Position numbers and translations under genes: made by a program. Positions 1-14,400 of a DNA stretch of 64,000 nucleotides are shown piece by piece (position 1 is the stretch's first letter; every line of letters starts with the position of its first letter). This DNA is from Xestospongia bergquistia (lineage: Eukaryota; Porifera; Demospongiae; Haplosclerida; Petrosiidae). Under the pieces are notes generated by a model. That model searched no databases. It was not told the origin of the DNA and saw nothing but the letters and a program-made list of their open reading frames with translations. The DNA is taken from the NCBI GenBank assembly GCA_963965975.1, contig OZ014411.1:16148446-16212445 (forward strand). Reading direction: 5' to 3'.

Positions 1-424
1 CCTTATGACCTGCAAGATCATAAAGGACAATATTTCCCACCTCATGACTTGAAATGGTATGTGCATTAATTCCAGTAGTAAGTAGTTCTACTGGAATAGG
101 ATCAGATGTGTCAAACTTGTAGTTAGGTGGTTTCGTAGCTCGTTCCATAATGACTGCTGCAAGTGAACTCTTACCAGCACCGGTGTTACCACAAAAAAAG
201 ACTTTGCTGTAGGATTCCACAGGAAAATCTTTTCGACATTGTTCAAATGGCTCAAACATCTTTAAAATACTGAAGTGATTTACATCATTACGATAAGCAA
301 GTTCCATGGCCGTTTGATCATGTTTGTTCTTAGCCATTGGGTTGACCTTTCCTGAAGACAAAAGGGACTTCACAACATCACCATAGCAACCTTGGCAAGC
401 AATGTGAAGAGGCGTATTGCCAAC
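1..424 (-). other. Exon with last ankyrin repeat and Roc-like GTPase core
   Basis: This exon encodes an ankyrin repeat beginning VGNTPLHIACQG, a linker rich in charged residues, then FFCGNTGAGKSS (Walker A/G1) and, about 47 residues on, NIVLYDLAGHK (Walker B/G3). The aspartate-x-x-glycine-histidine G3 in place of DxxGQ is usual for Roc and some other Ras-like P-loop proteins. The NKxD G4 motif and any COR domain would lie beyond the left edge. The 3' splice site is at 425-426 (CT on the plus strand). Confidence 0.85.
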
Positions 425-3400
425 CTAAATTGTAGTAGTTGACATTCCTTTTATTTCAGATAGCAATGTGTAATTGATTGTTAAAATTACTTCATTTATA
501 CTAACACTTTAAAAGTTTACCACATTTACAGTTATAGTATTTTGTGTACATTTTAACAAGTTAGTTATTATGTGGGAAACAAACAATAAATAATTTGTAC
601 TAATTAACAGATTGGTAGAATATTTCTGAAGGAGTGATGATTAGATATATTGAAAATGGCTTAACTCATGTGTATATTCTTGACACAGAAACATCATATG
701 CTGGATTAAAAAGATTTTATTTTCTAATGGAAGTGCATCTACAGCGAGTGAAACTGACTGAAATCAGAGCAAACATTTCAGAAAAGTTTTAAAAGGTTAT
801 CTATAATGCTCAGTTTTCAGAGGCTACCTTCTAATCAGTTGACACCATTCATACATGAGACTGAGCTTTCTAAATAATGACAAAATGGCATATGGCTACT
901 AACTGTTATGCATTACATGGAGATGCCATACTATTTCAATAGTTTTCACATAACATATTTTTGTTAAACAAATCATTTTCTATGTAATAGGCCCTCAATG
1001 ACAGGATAAAACAACTAGGCTATTAGTAATATGAGTAGTCTAACAAGCTACATGCACCTCTTTGCTGATATGGAAAAAGGGAAGGAAGGTCACAATTGAG
1101 TATATTTCAGTTGACCAATCAGATTCAACTACCAAGATTACATGCATAGTTAGTAGGAATTAACACTATTATGGATATCATCTCTTGGCTCACTGATATC
1201 TTGCAAGTACAAAGTGTTTGATGCTTGCAAGGTGAAACTAAAATATATAAATTGATACAACTGGGCTATAAAGCCTCTTAATCTATTAAGGTAGATAACA
1301 TGTATTAAATGTTAACATTGTTGTGTATGTATGGTTTCTTATTATATTTAGCTGAAGTTCCAAAGAGGCCTTTGCTAGGCCTTCTTCTTCATAAGCAAAC
1401 AGGAGAGTCTAGCTCAATAGACTATGAAACCAACAAATTGTTAATTATTGTAAATAAAGTAACTCAATTTATAAAGCAGTAGGAAACTAAGGTAAACATC
1501 AACAATAAGAACATAGATATAGTGGATACTTAAATGATACCAAAGACCATAAAAAGTCAAGAATAGCATAGTTTTATAATATATATGTATTTGATTAGAA
1601 AAGCTAACTTTTTATAGCACTATTGATGTGTGATTTTCTCTTTTCCTTTATAAACATAGTACAATGTTGCTCAGTTGTTATGTCTAATCATTGTACTTCT
1701 ATGAAAGTTAACCTCGCTACGCGTGGGCGGATTACTGTAGTCTGCAGCGTGCGTGTGTTAGTGCGCGCGCGCGCGCGTGTGTGTGTACCTGGGCAAATGG
1801 CTTTAAACTGCTTTAATTCCGCAAACAAGGCACTGGTAGCCACCAAACTATAGTGGCGGGTAGCAAAACTTCTGTATTTCTTAAGAATACTGCCAAAAGG
1901 AGCGTCAAACGAAGAAAAAGCTTTAAAAGTCTGAAAAACCTTTGAAAAAAGCACAGCTTTCAGTGAAGACTCGGTAATTCAATAAAAACCTCCTGCATAC
2001 AGCTTATGACATTTTCCAACTTTTTAAAGTGAGAAGTTTGGCCAAAATAGTTCTTTGGAAAGTTATGACAATTTTACTAACATTTGGCAGTTATCTTTGT
2101 CGATATATTGAGTGCAAACTAAAAATACTAGCATCATAGCTGTCATTGGAGAATCACTAAGTTTTACTAAAAAGTTGGAAAGTTTTGGACCTTTTGTCAA
2201 TGAGAGTGCAGTAGATGCACTAAACAGCAAAGCTTTTTTCCCTTTGATTAAAGAGAAATGCTGAGTCATCAATAATCATCTGGGGCATAGTGTGAGATAT
2301 TTCTTGTCTGTATTCTGTGCATGTGGTATAGGTCACTTGAGGAGGCTAAAAAGAATAAAGAAAATCTCTGGATAAGACTGCAGGGAGGTTAAGCACTTTA
2401 GTGCAATTTGTTATTTTTAGTAGGCTGATGAAAATTGTTTTAGGATATTGTATATGTTACATATCAATCTTGTTTAGTGAATAAACCATGAAATACATCT
2501 CATAACTTATAGGATCAACAATGTCAGGGTTAGCATTGGGTTTAAGAAGAAGCTGAACACATTTATTATTGCCTTTCTCAGATGCAATGTACAAAGCAGT
2601 TTGGCCATTCTATGTATATGTAAAAGGACAAATAACAAATGAATGTTAATATAAATGACATAATAGTGATTGAATGAAATGAAGAAAATTCCTTCTAACT
2701 ATAAACAATTAAGAGATAGATGTAACATGATATTAAACCAACATTAAAGCACTAATAAATAATTCACTAAGAAAAACACTTTTATGTAGTTGATATTCAT
2801 CTACAATCACAATCATCACCTTCATAAATGTAATACAATGTTGCTCAGTTGTTATATGGCAAATCATTGTGTCATTATATTCTATGATAATTTTTTAATA
2901 AGCTGGTAAAAATGTTTTAAGACATTGTATATGTTATATACCAAGTCTGTTTGTGAATAAACCATAAAATGCATATCACAACTTACACAATCAGCAATGT
3001 CAAGGTTAGCACTGCTTTTAAGAAGAAGTTGAACGCATTTGTTATTGTCTTCCTTAGATGCAATATACAAAGCAGTTTGACCATCCTATGTATATGTAAA
3101 AGGACAAATACATATACATAACAAATGTAGGTTATTATCAGACGTTATTGTCACAGATAAGTGGATTGTGATCTAAATGAGTCATAGTCTTCTTTCTTGG
3201 GCTGTCATGTACGTATGTATCGATCCCAACTAAGTCAAACTACACTATCATATTTAATATCAAAGCTTGTTTTTCCATAACATTTTATAAAGGAGTTTAA
3301 ATTGTCAACAAATTGCTTCAATTTATAAAATGCACTGTATCAAAAACAGCATGGCCCTGTATATGATAGAAAGCAGTAACATCACTTTGAACTACCCTGC

Positions 3401-3898
3401 TAATGAACTTGAGCCAAAAACACATTATAATTCAACTCATATCATACTGCACTATGCATGTGGTTGTGCTGTGACATTTGGGTCTGTTGGTCTTTTGGGC
3501 TTGTTTTACATCACATCAGCTGTATATGCCATATAAACCTCATGGTTGTATATATTAAACAATATTAATTACAAGTCAGCATACATGATTTCCAATGTTG
3601 ACATTAGCTCCTCTGGACAAAGCATCCTTAATACCTTCCAATTGTCCTTCTCTTGAAGATTTCAAAAGTAAAGTGTCCTAAATAGAAAAAATAAAATTTC
3701 TTACTGTTCACACTAAAACACAATACTCTTCTGAATTGTAAAATGCATATACATTTGTATAGAACACTTATATTTAGTGTATGTATGTACTTCAAAATGC
3801 ACAAATACCTTGTTACACTATTAAATATTCTTTAACCAAATTGTTCTTCTATTACCCAAACAACATTAACTAAAAATTACTGTACTTATATGATTCAC

Positions 3899-3963
<65 letters not shown>

Positions 3964-6900
3964 TATTTATACATATCTGTATGCTGCAAATGCTATAATT
4001 ACATAAAATGTACATCATAATAAGCATTACAAATAGAAAGCAACTTAAAGAGATTCACTGCATATATACATATGCATATAAACTAAAAACATTATGACTT
4101 ACAGTTTTTACAGCTTCTAAATTGTTGGTATTAGCATTAACTAACATCTTTATAATGACATCATTTTTAGTCCAATATGCTGCATGAAGTGCTGTACGAC
4201 CATACTACATGATATAATAATATAAAAAGATATGATATGAGTCAAAAAAAAACATAGATATAAAGATTAAACCCTAAGTATTGGATATCTCACTGTCAAA
4301 TTTTTAATAAACTACACCATTAGTGCAAAATATTCTCTCCTATGCAAATGCGAATGACGTGCTCATGGACATATCATATGACACTGGTCAGGAATAACTA
4401 GTCAAGACTATCTATCTGTTGATAATAAATAGCAAATATTGTATGATGGAAATATTTTAAGGAAATATTTTCATGAATAGCACAATTTCAGACATTTCAC
4501 AGTAAAAACCTAACTTACATAAGCACTTCTTCCACTATTGGTAAAAGGTGATGGAACATTGTTCCTTTGCAGTTGAAGCCAAAGGTTAAGATATATATAC
4601 TTATCCTCTTTTTGTAAAGCCTGACCTAGAGTTAGCTTCTGCTATTCCAGAAGATAGCATAACATTCAAAAGAGTAGCTCTAGTATCCATTAAATACTGT
4701 CTTTTTCAAAAGTAAGAATAACTATACAAAGCCCTGGCTATAAAGATACTTTGCACAAGGTTTCATCATAGATTGTATTGGTTTGTAGTTTTACATATTC
4801 AAAGAATGATATGATTCACTTAAAAAAGCCAACATACTAGAGATTTGAGAGCTATTCTTTAAGAAAAAAGTCTATTTTAAGAGAAATTGCTACACAGTCT
4901 TCTGCTAAATATGGTATGAATAAAACATCTGAAGATTTATGTTCTTCTGAATTTATAGACAGATATTTATGACTTCTTAAGTATTACTTGATTTTTAATT
5001 CTAGTGGAGGTAAACTTTATCAAAGGTTATATCACCTTCAACCAAATCCATGAACCACCACAAAAGAGGGCATCTCATCAGGTAAGTTCATTGCAGAAGT
5101 ACAAAGACAAATTGATGTATGATCCTTCATGGAAAAAGAAACACCCCTGGATGGAATGCATCCATGATTCAACCATAAAGGAGAATGTTATGATTTGCAC
5201 TGTTTGTAAGGCTTTTGGTAATCCACCAGTACAGGCTCGAGGTGCGTGGGTGACAAGACCTATTAACAACTGGGTAAAGGCTACTGCTCTTTTGAGCAGA
5301 CATGAAAAGTCTGAGTGGCACTTAGCTGCAGTGGAAAATAGGCACTAGCCGTTTCTTCAGTTGAGCACAGAGATGTAGTAGAGCAAATGTTTTCTGTCAA
5401 TGAAGAGGAAAAAAGGCAAATTGTGAACTAATGAAAAAAACTCATTCAATCACTCTATTTCTTAGTGAAACACCATATACCCCATACCACTACATTTGAA
5501 GACCTCGTAACATTGCAGATTGAAAATGAAGATGTTAAGCTACAATCCCATCAAAAAATTGCCAAAAAAATGTTACATATGAATGATATTCAACTGTAGT
5601 TGAATTGGTATTGTGTATCAGCAAGATTCTAGAGCACAAGCTACTTGATAGCTTAAGGGAAAGTTCGCACTGTTAATTACTAGTTGATGAATGCACTGAT
5701 ATAGCGTCAAAAGAAGAGTTGTCAGTGTATGCTCATTGGCTAAATCAAAACAAGCCTGTTGAACATTTTCTTGGCATTATACATGATACAGAAACTATAA
5801 TGCTGAGGCAATTACTGGTTACCTTAACGATTTTCTTCAATCAAAAACCATCAAAATTGAAGAATATACATGGTCTGGGTTTTGATGGTACTAATACTAT
5901 GTCAGGCCACAGTACTGGTGTTTGAAAGCATTTGAGATTCTTATCACCAAGTGCTCTGTATATCCATTGCTGGTGCCATCAACTACAACTAGCTGCCATT
6001 AGTGCTGATAATGATCACACTGAAGTACAAAGAGTACTAGGAATACTCTTAACAATTGGGAAAGCATTTCACTACTTTCCTAAAAAAGCAGAAAAGCTAG
6101 CTTTGATACAAGCTGAGCTTCAGTCACCACAAATAAAAATGGCAAAGCCTAGTGATACTCGCTGGTTGTCTGTGAAAGAGCAGTATGTGCTGTATGTCAA
6201 ACCCTACCTGCTCTTGTGACTACATTTGAGGAAATATAGAGTGAAACAGGTGATGCAGAAGTGCATGGAATTGCTACACTACTAGTGATGTACAAAACAG
6301 TGGCTTCCATTTATATGCTTTGTGATGTCCTCTATACTGTGGCCAAACTACAGGGATCTCTTCAAAGTAAAACTATTGATCTTGCCAGTGTGTGTGGAAT
6401 GGTTGAGGGCACCATTAAATGACTAAAAGAGTTGAAAGAGAAGAGTGATGCTTCAACATGGTTCAAGGATCATATGAACATTTTCGCTGACACTTCATTA
6501 CTTGGATCAAGAAAGATTGTTGTTAAAAATGAGGAGAAAGTGTCATTCCTGTTTATCGACCGTACATTCAAAGTGCCATTGATCATATTAATAATGCAAG
6601 AGTTAAATTCACTGACTTCATCTCGTCTATGTTTGTATTTGATCCACATCACCTTCCAAATTAAGAAGAATTATCTACCTATGATATGGAAAAGATAAAG
6701 GTGCTAACAAGCTTTTATGGTACACCCCAGAAGCTGAAATTTGTTGGAAAGGAAGCAGTTTCTCAACTTGATGTAGACCCAGAGGAGGCTGAGTAAGAAT
6801 AGAACCTGTTTAGAAGAATCATTATTAAACAGTATAGCCAGAGATCATTACAAGACGTCCTTTCAACATTGACTGGGACAGATGACATCAAAGCTGGATT

Positions 6901-8369
6901 TCCTAAATTATCAAAATTGACGGCATTACTGGAAATATTACCTGTATCAACAGCTACAGTTGAGCGATCATTTAGTAGCATGAAATTAATAAATACAAGA
7001 TTGATAAGCAGGATGGGAGAAGAAACATTAGAGCATGCAATGAGAATATGTATTGAAGGATCTGAACGTTTAACAGATGAAACAAAGGAAGAGATTATCG
7101 AAAATTACAAAAAGTCAAGAAAAGAAAAATAGCACTGTAATTAATAATTATTATTTATTCTCTTTAGTTATTTGCAACATGTTATTCAATAAAGCTAAAA
7201 GTGCATTGGAAGTCAACTTCTCCCCACCTCCCCTCTAAAAAAATTCTAGATAGAACCCTGGTAAATCAACTTATTATTACAAAAGAATTCAAGGTTGTAG
7301 GAATAACAGGAACACTTAATTCTTACAATAGTTTATAAACCTTTATAAAAATATTAATATTCAGCACTTTAATTCTCAAGTTTTATTATTAAACAGTAAT
7401 AAATCATTATTACATTGAACTGTAGGGAATGTAATGATTTACAAAAGAATTCAAGGTTGTAGGAATAACAGGAACACTTAATTCTTACAATAGTTTATAA
7501 ACCTTTATAAAAATATTAATATTCAGCACTTTAATTCTCAAGTTTTATTATTAAACAGTAATAAATCATTATTACATTGAACTGTAGGGAATGTAATGAT
7601 TTATCCTTCTACAAAACAATTTACAAAATAAGTCCGTTGAACAAAGTCACCTTAACAGAATCAAAATTGTAGGCCAGTAGAACAAATGTGGCAATTGCAT
7701 ATATAAAGGCCATAATCTTTTTTCTTGCTCGGTTTGTAACTATTGGCAATTTGAGAAAACAACACCACAGCCAAAGGAACACTACATTACGTTTCACTCA
7801 GCTAGATATGAATGCATTTCCTGACTTTCATAATTAAGCTTAGGCTTTTTAGTTAGAGCTTCAACATAGATCCATCATTCTTAGACAGTAACATGTTGTG
7901 ACAAAAGTGAGCTAGCAGATCAAATGGAGGAAGTTTGTGATCAATAAATAATGGACCAATCAGATTCATTGTTTAAAGGACCAATCATATTCATTGTATT
8001 TTATTTTCCCATGCTACATTAACCAATCATATTGTTTTAATCATGAGACCGCTAAGTTCACTATTTAAACCCATTATCATTCATTCCTAGTCAGTCTAGA
8101 GTCTGGATATTATATTTAACTTATTATTTACATCAAGATTATTTTAACCCAAATGGGGTTCAATTAGCTAGCGTTGTGAAGGGCATCTGACACATGTGAT
8201 CAATGATTGCATTCCAGTTGCCATCGCTGCAAGTATAATCTGCACACCATAATGTTAACTTTTCTTTTTGTGTTTAAATTGAAATGATCTTTTTTTAACC
8301 TGGTACATTATGTGAGCCAGGATGTCCTATAATTGTTTTTGACCACCTACACACACACACACACACACA

Positions 8370-8439
<70 letters not shown>

Positions 8440-11400
8440 GACAAAAGTGAGCTAGCGGATCAAATGGAGGAAGTTTATGATCAATAAATATTGGACCAAT
8501 CAGATGTCATATACCTCAATGTAAGAATACTTAGTCAATACTTATTGTACATATCCTAATGTCTTCGATAAACTTAATGGACAAGATGTTGTTCTTTGTA
8601 CTTTTTACACTGGTCAGGTATCACTATTAATTAATACCAACAGAAACATCTAATTATTCATTTATGTACAATACCTTCAATGCCAGTAATCACAGTAAGA
8701 TTCTACTAAATTGACCCTCTTGTAATGGCTATGTGAATAAAATCTCCTCTTTATATGATGTCGTGGGATTGTTAAGAAAAATTGTCCAAAAACATGAGTA
8801 TCTTGTGATTTGACAAAAATGTATAAAGGACCATTAAGTTCCAAAAATGATCTTCTAGTTAATGAATTGTCAGTTTACTACATAAACCTAAACTCAAATC
8901 CTATCATGTAGAAGGAACCTCAAGATCAAACAAAAATTATTGAAAATTTTAATTAGCCATGATATCTTTGTCCAACAAAAAGTGTCAGTAAGACAACAAA
9001 ATCTAAAACAAGGATCTATTTAGTTAATTGATTGATGGTATACAAGATCATTATAACTGAGTGTGTGTGTTAATTAAGTTTGTTTGAGCATACTTAGTGA
9101 TATGTACATCTTTTTATTGCTCTCATTTAACTCTAATGTTGAAAAATTATTTATTGAAGTTCTTTTTACATTGCATCATTTGCAGATCATGTCAAGACTT
9201 AAGTAGCTATCCCAAAAATGTAATTATCTTAAGCAATAATAAAAGAACTGATGTAGATTGTGTTTGGAATTTATTTAGGCTTGCAGTAGTCATTTATCAA
9301 TCTTTGATCAAAGATTAATATTTTCTGAAAATGTTCAAGCAATGATAAGGAGAAACAGTTTTAGAAAGCCTACCTTAAAGACCACTATAATAATATTCAT
9401 TCACAATGCCCCCCATAATTGTATATTCATGGCTATGCAACATTTCTTAAATGAGATAAAACAGTTGACTCAAATTACAAATTTTTACTTTCCTTTGTAT
9501 ATACACAATAATTTGAGAATAGATAAGTTCTTTAAGTCAACAGACTAAAGGTGTCATTATAATACCTAAAAATAAAAATCATTTGGGCTGTAAAACCAAA
9601 ACTGTCATGTTTATTAAAGATATAGAATGAACGTGTGATTTTATATGATTAATTGACATTCATCAAATTATAGTATCAAAAACACATGTTTGATGTGTAT
9701 TGTAAGTATTATAGACAGCTATGATTACATTTATATAGTATACTACTGACCTTGTCTTGAACATTCACTTTAACACCAGCATCTAGAAGGACTTGAACAA
9801 CCTTATCATGACCATTATAACATGATATATAGAGAGCAGTTTTGCCAACCTACATAACAAAAATCATATACATGCAATAATGAAACTAAATTATAAAGTC
9901 AATCATTAATTTTAGTCATCAGTAAATAGTATATGAAATCAATGCCAGAGGCAAAGAGATAATCATATTCAACTATATGACAGAAGTATATAGGTGGTTT
10001 ATTATTTTTTCTAATAAAAATTAAAAATAAATTCAATACTACAGCAATAAATTGTTTACATTTGCTGTCACTAAAGTCTTTACTAACACATAAATTGATA
10101 TAGCATAAAATGATGTAATGGTAAACACAACTCATAATAAATTTAATATAACTTGAAATGATTGTAAAGATATATCTAAACAAGGCCATTATATATCATT
10201 AATTATCTCATTTACATCTTGTTGAAACTTTAGACAGCAGCTGTAAAAAATCCCACTTTGTTGTGAGTTAGACAATGACACTTCATCACAGATATTTCTA
10301 TTTATTGATGATTATAATAGTACAAGTACACAAAAATTTTTTAAAAAAATATGATGTAAAAATGATGGCATAAATATGTAAAACAAGACCAAAGTAGGAA
10401 GACAGTATAAAAATCCTCAGATATTAACCAAAGTCAAGTCATATTAATATTGTATATAATATTAAAGATCATTGTGAAGTAGATGCTATGAAGGGATTTT
10501 TAAAAAAGCCATTCAGACTGTGGTAAGTTTTTATCACTATCCTTACATTCATGAATTTTTACAAATTTTAAAGAACTTGTTTCTGTTGCTTTTATTTATT
10601 AGTAAACAACTTTTTAATGATAATATTATTATCTTTTAAATATGTGTATGTGCATATGTATGAGAAATTAACTGAAATAGTGAACTAACAGGTAGTCAAA
10701 TATTCCAAGTCCATCAGTCAAATGTATGTCCTATCTTTCATTACTAGAAAATTTTGAAATAACTAGAATAATATTCTCTCTTTAAAATGCACCAGGAAAC
10801 ATTTGATCAAGCTCAGGGCTCTTTGTAGGATAGAGACACTGACCAGAATATTAATCTCCTTACTCTCCTACTTCTTGCAGTAAGTATAGATTATTTCTTG
10901 ATGTTCAAGTTAAAGAAGATCCAGGATAATCATTGTATGACTGATAAGCAAATGACTGTAAGCATATAGCTATGATGCAATGAAGCAAGTATCATTATAA
11001 TTTCCTCATTTGTATTGTCCTTGTTAATGGACCATTCAAGGTTTCCAGTTATCACTATAGTCATAATAATTATTATTTCTTCATTACAATATGAAAGAAA
11101 ACTTTTTTGTGAGCTAGTTGAACTTGGAACTTTACTGCTTTGCAACATAATAGATATTTTTCTTTGCTATCAAAACACTTGCATTTAAATAAAATAAGCA
11201 AATAAGTAAATAAAAAATGCTTTTCTTAAACATGAAGTAAATATAGGGTTGGCTTAGATCACTCCATTACAAAGAGTATAAACAAGTTAGTAGGGATGGC
11301 ATTTGCATCATTCTTACATAATAGCACAGAAATAGAATGAAGCAATATATCAGTGATATTATTTAAGTTATTTAAATATAGTTGATGAATATACAAAATT

Positions 11401-14400
11401 GTTTATACCACCTGTGCTATGTTATGTAGGGATGATGTAACTGTCGTTCTATTTTGTTTATTGAACTAATATTAGTTATCTCTACATTTACTTCATTTTT
11501 ACAAAATGGTTTTTATTTTCTTGTATGTGATTAATTTACATGAAGTATCCACTAGCCAATACTTATCAGAACAAGTAAATAAAGACTTCCAAGAAATTCA
11601 TTAAATGCAGGGATGACAATAAAAACATATCAAACAATCCCAAAGTAGGAATGGGAGTATGGATATCCCTACTTAGTTGCCATGATATTATTGGTGAGAT
11701 CTTTATTGTATTTGACAATAGTTGCAACAGAATATTGAAGAAAAGTATTCATGAGAATTTGAGTAAAAGAATTTCAAGACAGGAAAAAATAGTATAAATT
11801 TGTGTTCATATACTTTGATGTCGCTATTATGTAGTAATGAAATTAGTAATTTACAGAGAACTTGAAAGTAGCCCATATGGGAGATGCCATCTTTATGAGT
11901 TATAATCATATTTATGCAGAACAGATCAATTTTATTCTACAACAAGGACTTTTCTAAGTGGTGTTAACTTGAAGTTTTGTCAGTAATCTATATTCCTGTT
12001 TTTAAGGAGATCAGATTAGTCTTATCTTTTGGAAATCAAGAAGCATACATCCATACATAAATTCTACTTTCTGATGCAGATATACCATACAACAAAGCAT
12101 TGCTATAACTTATAATAGGTATTATAAGTTATAGCAATGCTTTGTTGTATGGTATATCTGAGACACTCATCCATTCTATAGTTATAAACAAAGAGACATT
12201 AATTATAAGCATTCTTTAGCTAATTTATAATTCAAATAAAAGTAACAGAAACATGTAAATGAAATTTTTGAAAAAAATATATGAGCTAACCTAAAGTACA
12301 AATGGCAGTATAGATATCCCCACTGAAAGCGCTCAAAATAAGACTTCTAAAAGTGGATACTTCATGTGAAAACAAGCCTTGCAATGTAAACATAATTTTC
12401 AAAAGCCCCCAAATTTATAGTTATTATGGTCTAAAAAGATTAAAGAAGGAAGAACACTACCATCCTACATAGGTGCACTGCTTCCATTTGTCTGACTAAA
12501 GAGAGCCAAAATTTCTACAACTGTTCATGTGTCTTAATCAGGACAAATGATGGAACAAGTAACAAACTTAAATAGGAATAATAAAGGAAAGATAAGGGTA
12601 TGATATAGTAGCAAAAGGGATTATAATTCCAAATAAACATTAGCAGAGATAACAATTAACAAAGAAATATCCTAAATATATTATTATAATTACATTAACA
12701 TGAACCAAGAGAATATATCATAACATCTGTACATTATCTATATCACAACTGCTATATATAAATACAGCATAAACATTATAAACCTAGACAACATTACATA
12801 TAGGTAAACAAAATATGACTCAAATCACTCTCAACAATTAGCAATACATTATAAATATAAATTAAATACTGTGTCAAAAATAAATACTTTTTTCTAACAT
12901 GCAAGAAAAACTTAGGGCAAAAATTAGGGCATAATACAACAATTGTCAATGATATATGTTTTTACAATAAAACAAATATGAAAAGGCACTCTATATACAC
13001 ATACTTAGGTTAAATTATTTGTACAAGTTTAAATAATCATTCATCATCCAGCACTACAAGCTAACTACATAATGATAATAAACAATTATTTGCACAAGGA
13101 TTAACAATCATGCATCATCTTACATTTCATTCTGTGCATTTACAGGGTTTCATTTGGATATTAGAGTAGCCATTTTTTTTCAAGGAATTAATTGGATGTA
13201 ATGAATACAGAACTGAAACTCAGAACAAGGAATATACAGCATAAGATAACTTAGGCTAAACACAAGGAGAATGTACAGTTTTAACCAATAGTCTATGGGT
13301 GTTAAATTACTCCTAAGTGCCTTATCAGCACGAGTATAACTTGGTCTATAGGTGCCAAGTGTTTTATCACCACCAGAAATATGGTCATCTCATCATGTTA
13401 TTTGAAAACCACAAATGGTCTGAAGTAATCTCAGATGGTCTAAAATTTTCTGGGAGGCATGCCTCCAGACCCGAGGGCATTTTGTTGCCTACAGTCCCTT
13501 TGCCCCCCTAAATGCTTATAACCAATTAATGCATAAAAATGGTTTCTCACACAAAGGCTACTTAAAAGGTTAATATAAACTCTAACTGTCATTGTTAAAC
13601 CACTTGAAATAACACTTATAAAGGCATATACATTACATAAAAACATAACTTTTGTATAAAAATGATCATTAAAGCCTTATACTTTTGTAATTATCTTGGT
13701 ACAAACAAAACTAAAAGTAGGATGAAGAAAATACATCATAGTGTAATTACACCAATGCTACCTCCTACATCATATATTGTTTAAGATATGTACAATTGTC
13801 TTGTATCAATATAATGTTGATGCTATGTCTTGTCTAATAGTTACTAGCCATTAACACAGCTTGAAAATTACACTTCATTTTTACAGTCCAAATTACCTTA
13901 GTAACAATATTGATGTCTGCATTTTGGTTGACTAATACATAGACAATATCTGCATATCCTTTGTCACTTGCATAATGAAGGGCTGACCATCCTCTCTATT
14001 AAAGAAAACATACAAATAAACAATTGTAATATAAAACCATTAACTCTATAATAAAAGTACAAACATATAGACCTTGTCTTTTGTCTTATCTTTTTACTTT
14101 GTCGTTATCATTATAACATATTTCATTCATATATCGTGTAAATGTAAGTCACGTTATACATGAAGGACATGACTACATCTGTTACTAATAAATCTTCATT
14201 ACTTAATACACATCTTATAAAAACACTTTTTATTAATATTGTGATAAGAGCTTTGTATCCCTTTCCAATATTCATTATATTTAGCATATTTTAAGAAGAT
14301 ATTATTTCAATCTTTTTTTATAATACTATAACAACTACTGCCAGTTTTAGTAAAAAAAGTTACATTATAATTTCACTTATACAGCTTTTATCATATAACA

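Larger units (their letters stand above)
9850..13896. other. Longest intron of the ankyrin gene
   Basis: About 4 kb separate the exons at 13897-13995 and 9751-9849. The right part (12,670-13,510) is a partial copy of the duplicated module: its start, TCCTAAATATATT, is the sequence that directly abuts the acceptor of the DGSTPV exon elsewhere. A perfect hairpin lies at 12077-12160. Two short diverged repeats near 11,640 and 12,293 share an AAAGTA...TGG.AGTAT.GATATCCC pattern. No further exon is convincing. Confidence 0.65.

Noticed and set aside
4681-4760. Left terminal repeat of the hAT element at the CCCTGG near 4,730
   Set aside because: It does not match the complement of the right end beyond a few bases, and its orientation is wrong.
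9097-9548. Two plus-strand open frames in the ankyrin intron
   Set aside because: No domain, no splice borders and AT-driven composition.
13317-13511. Nearly identical small open frames at 13,317 and 18,511 (MPYQHEYNLVYRCQ)
   Set aside because: They are conserved only because the whole module is duplicated, and they end differently in the two copies. No homology or splice pattern supports a peptide.
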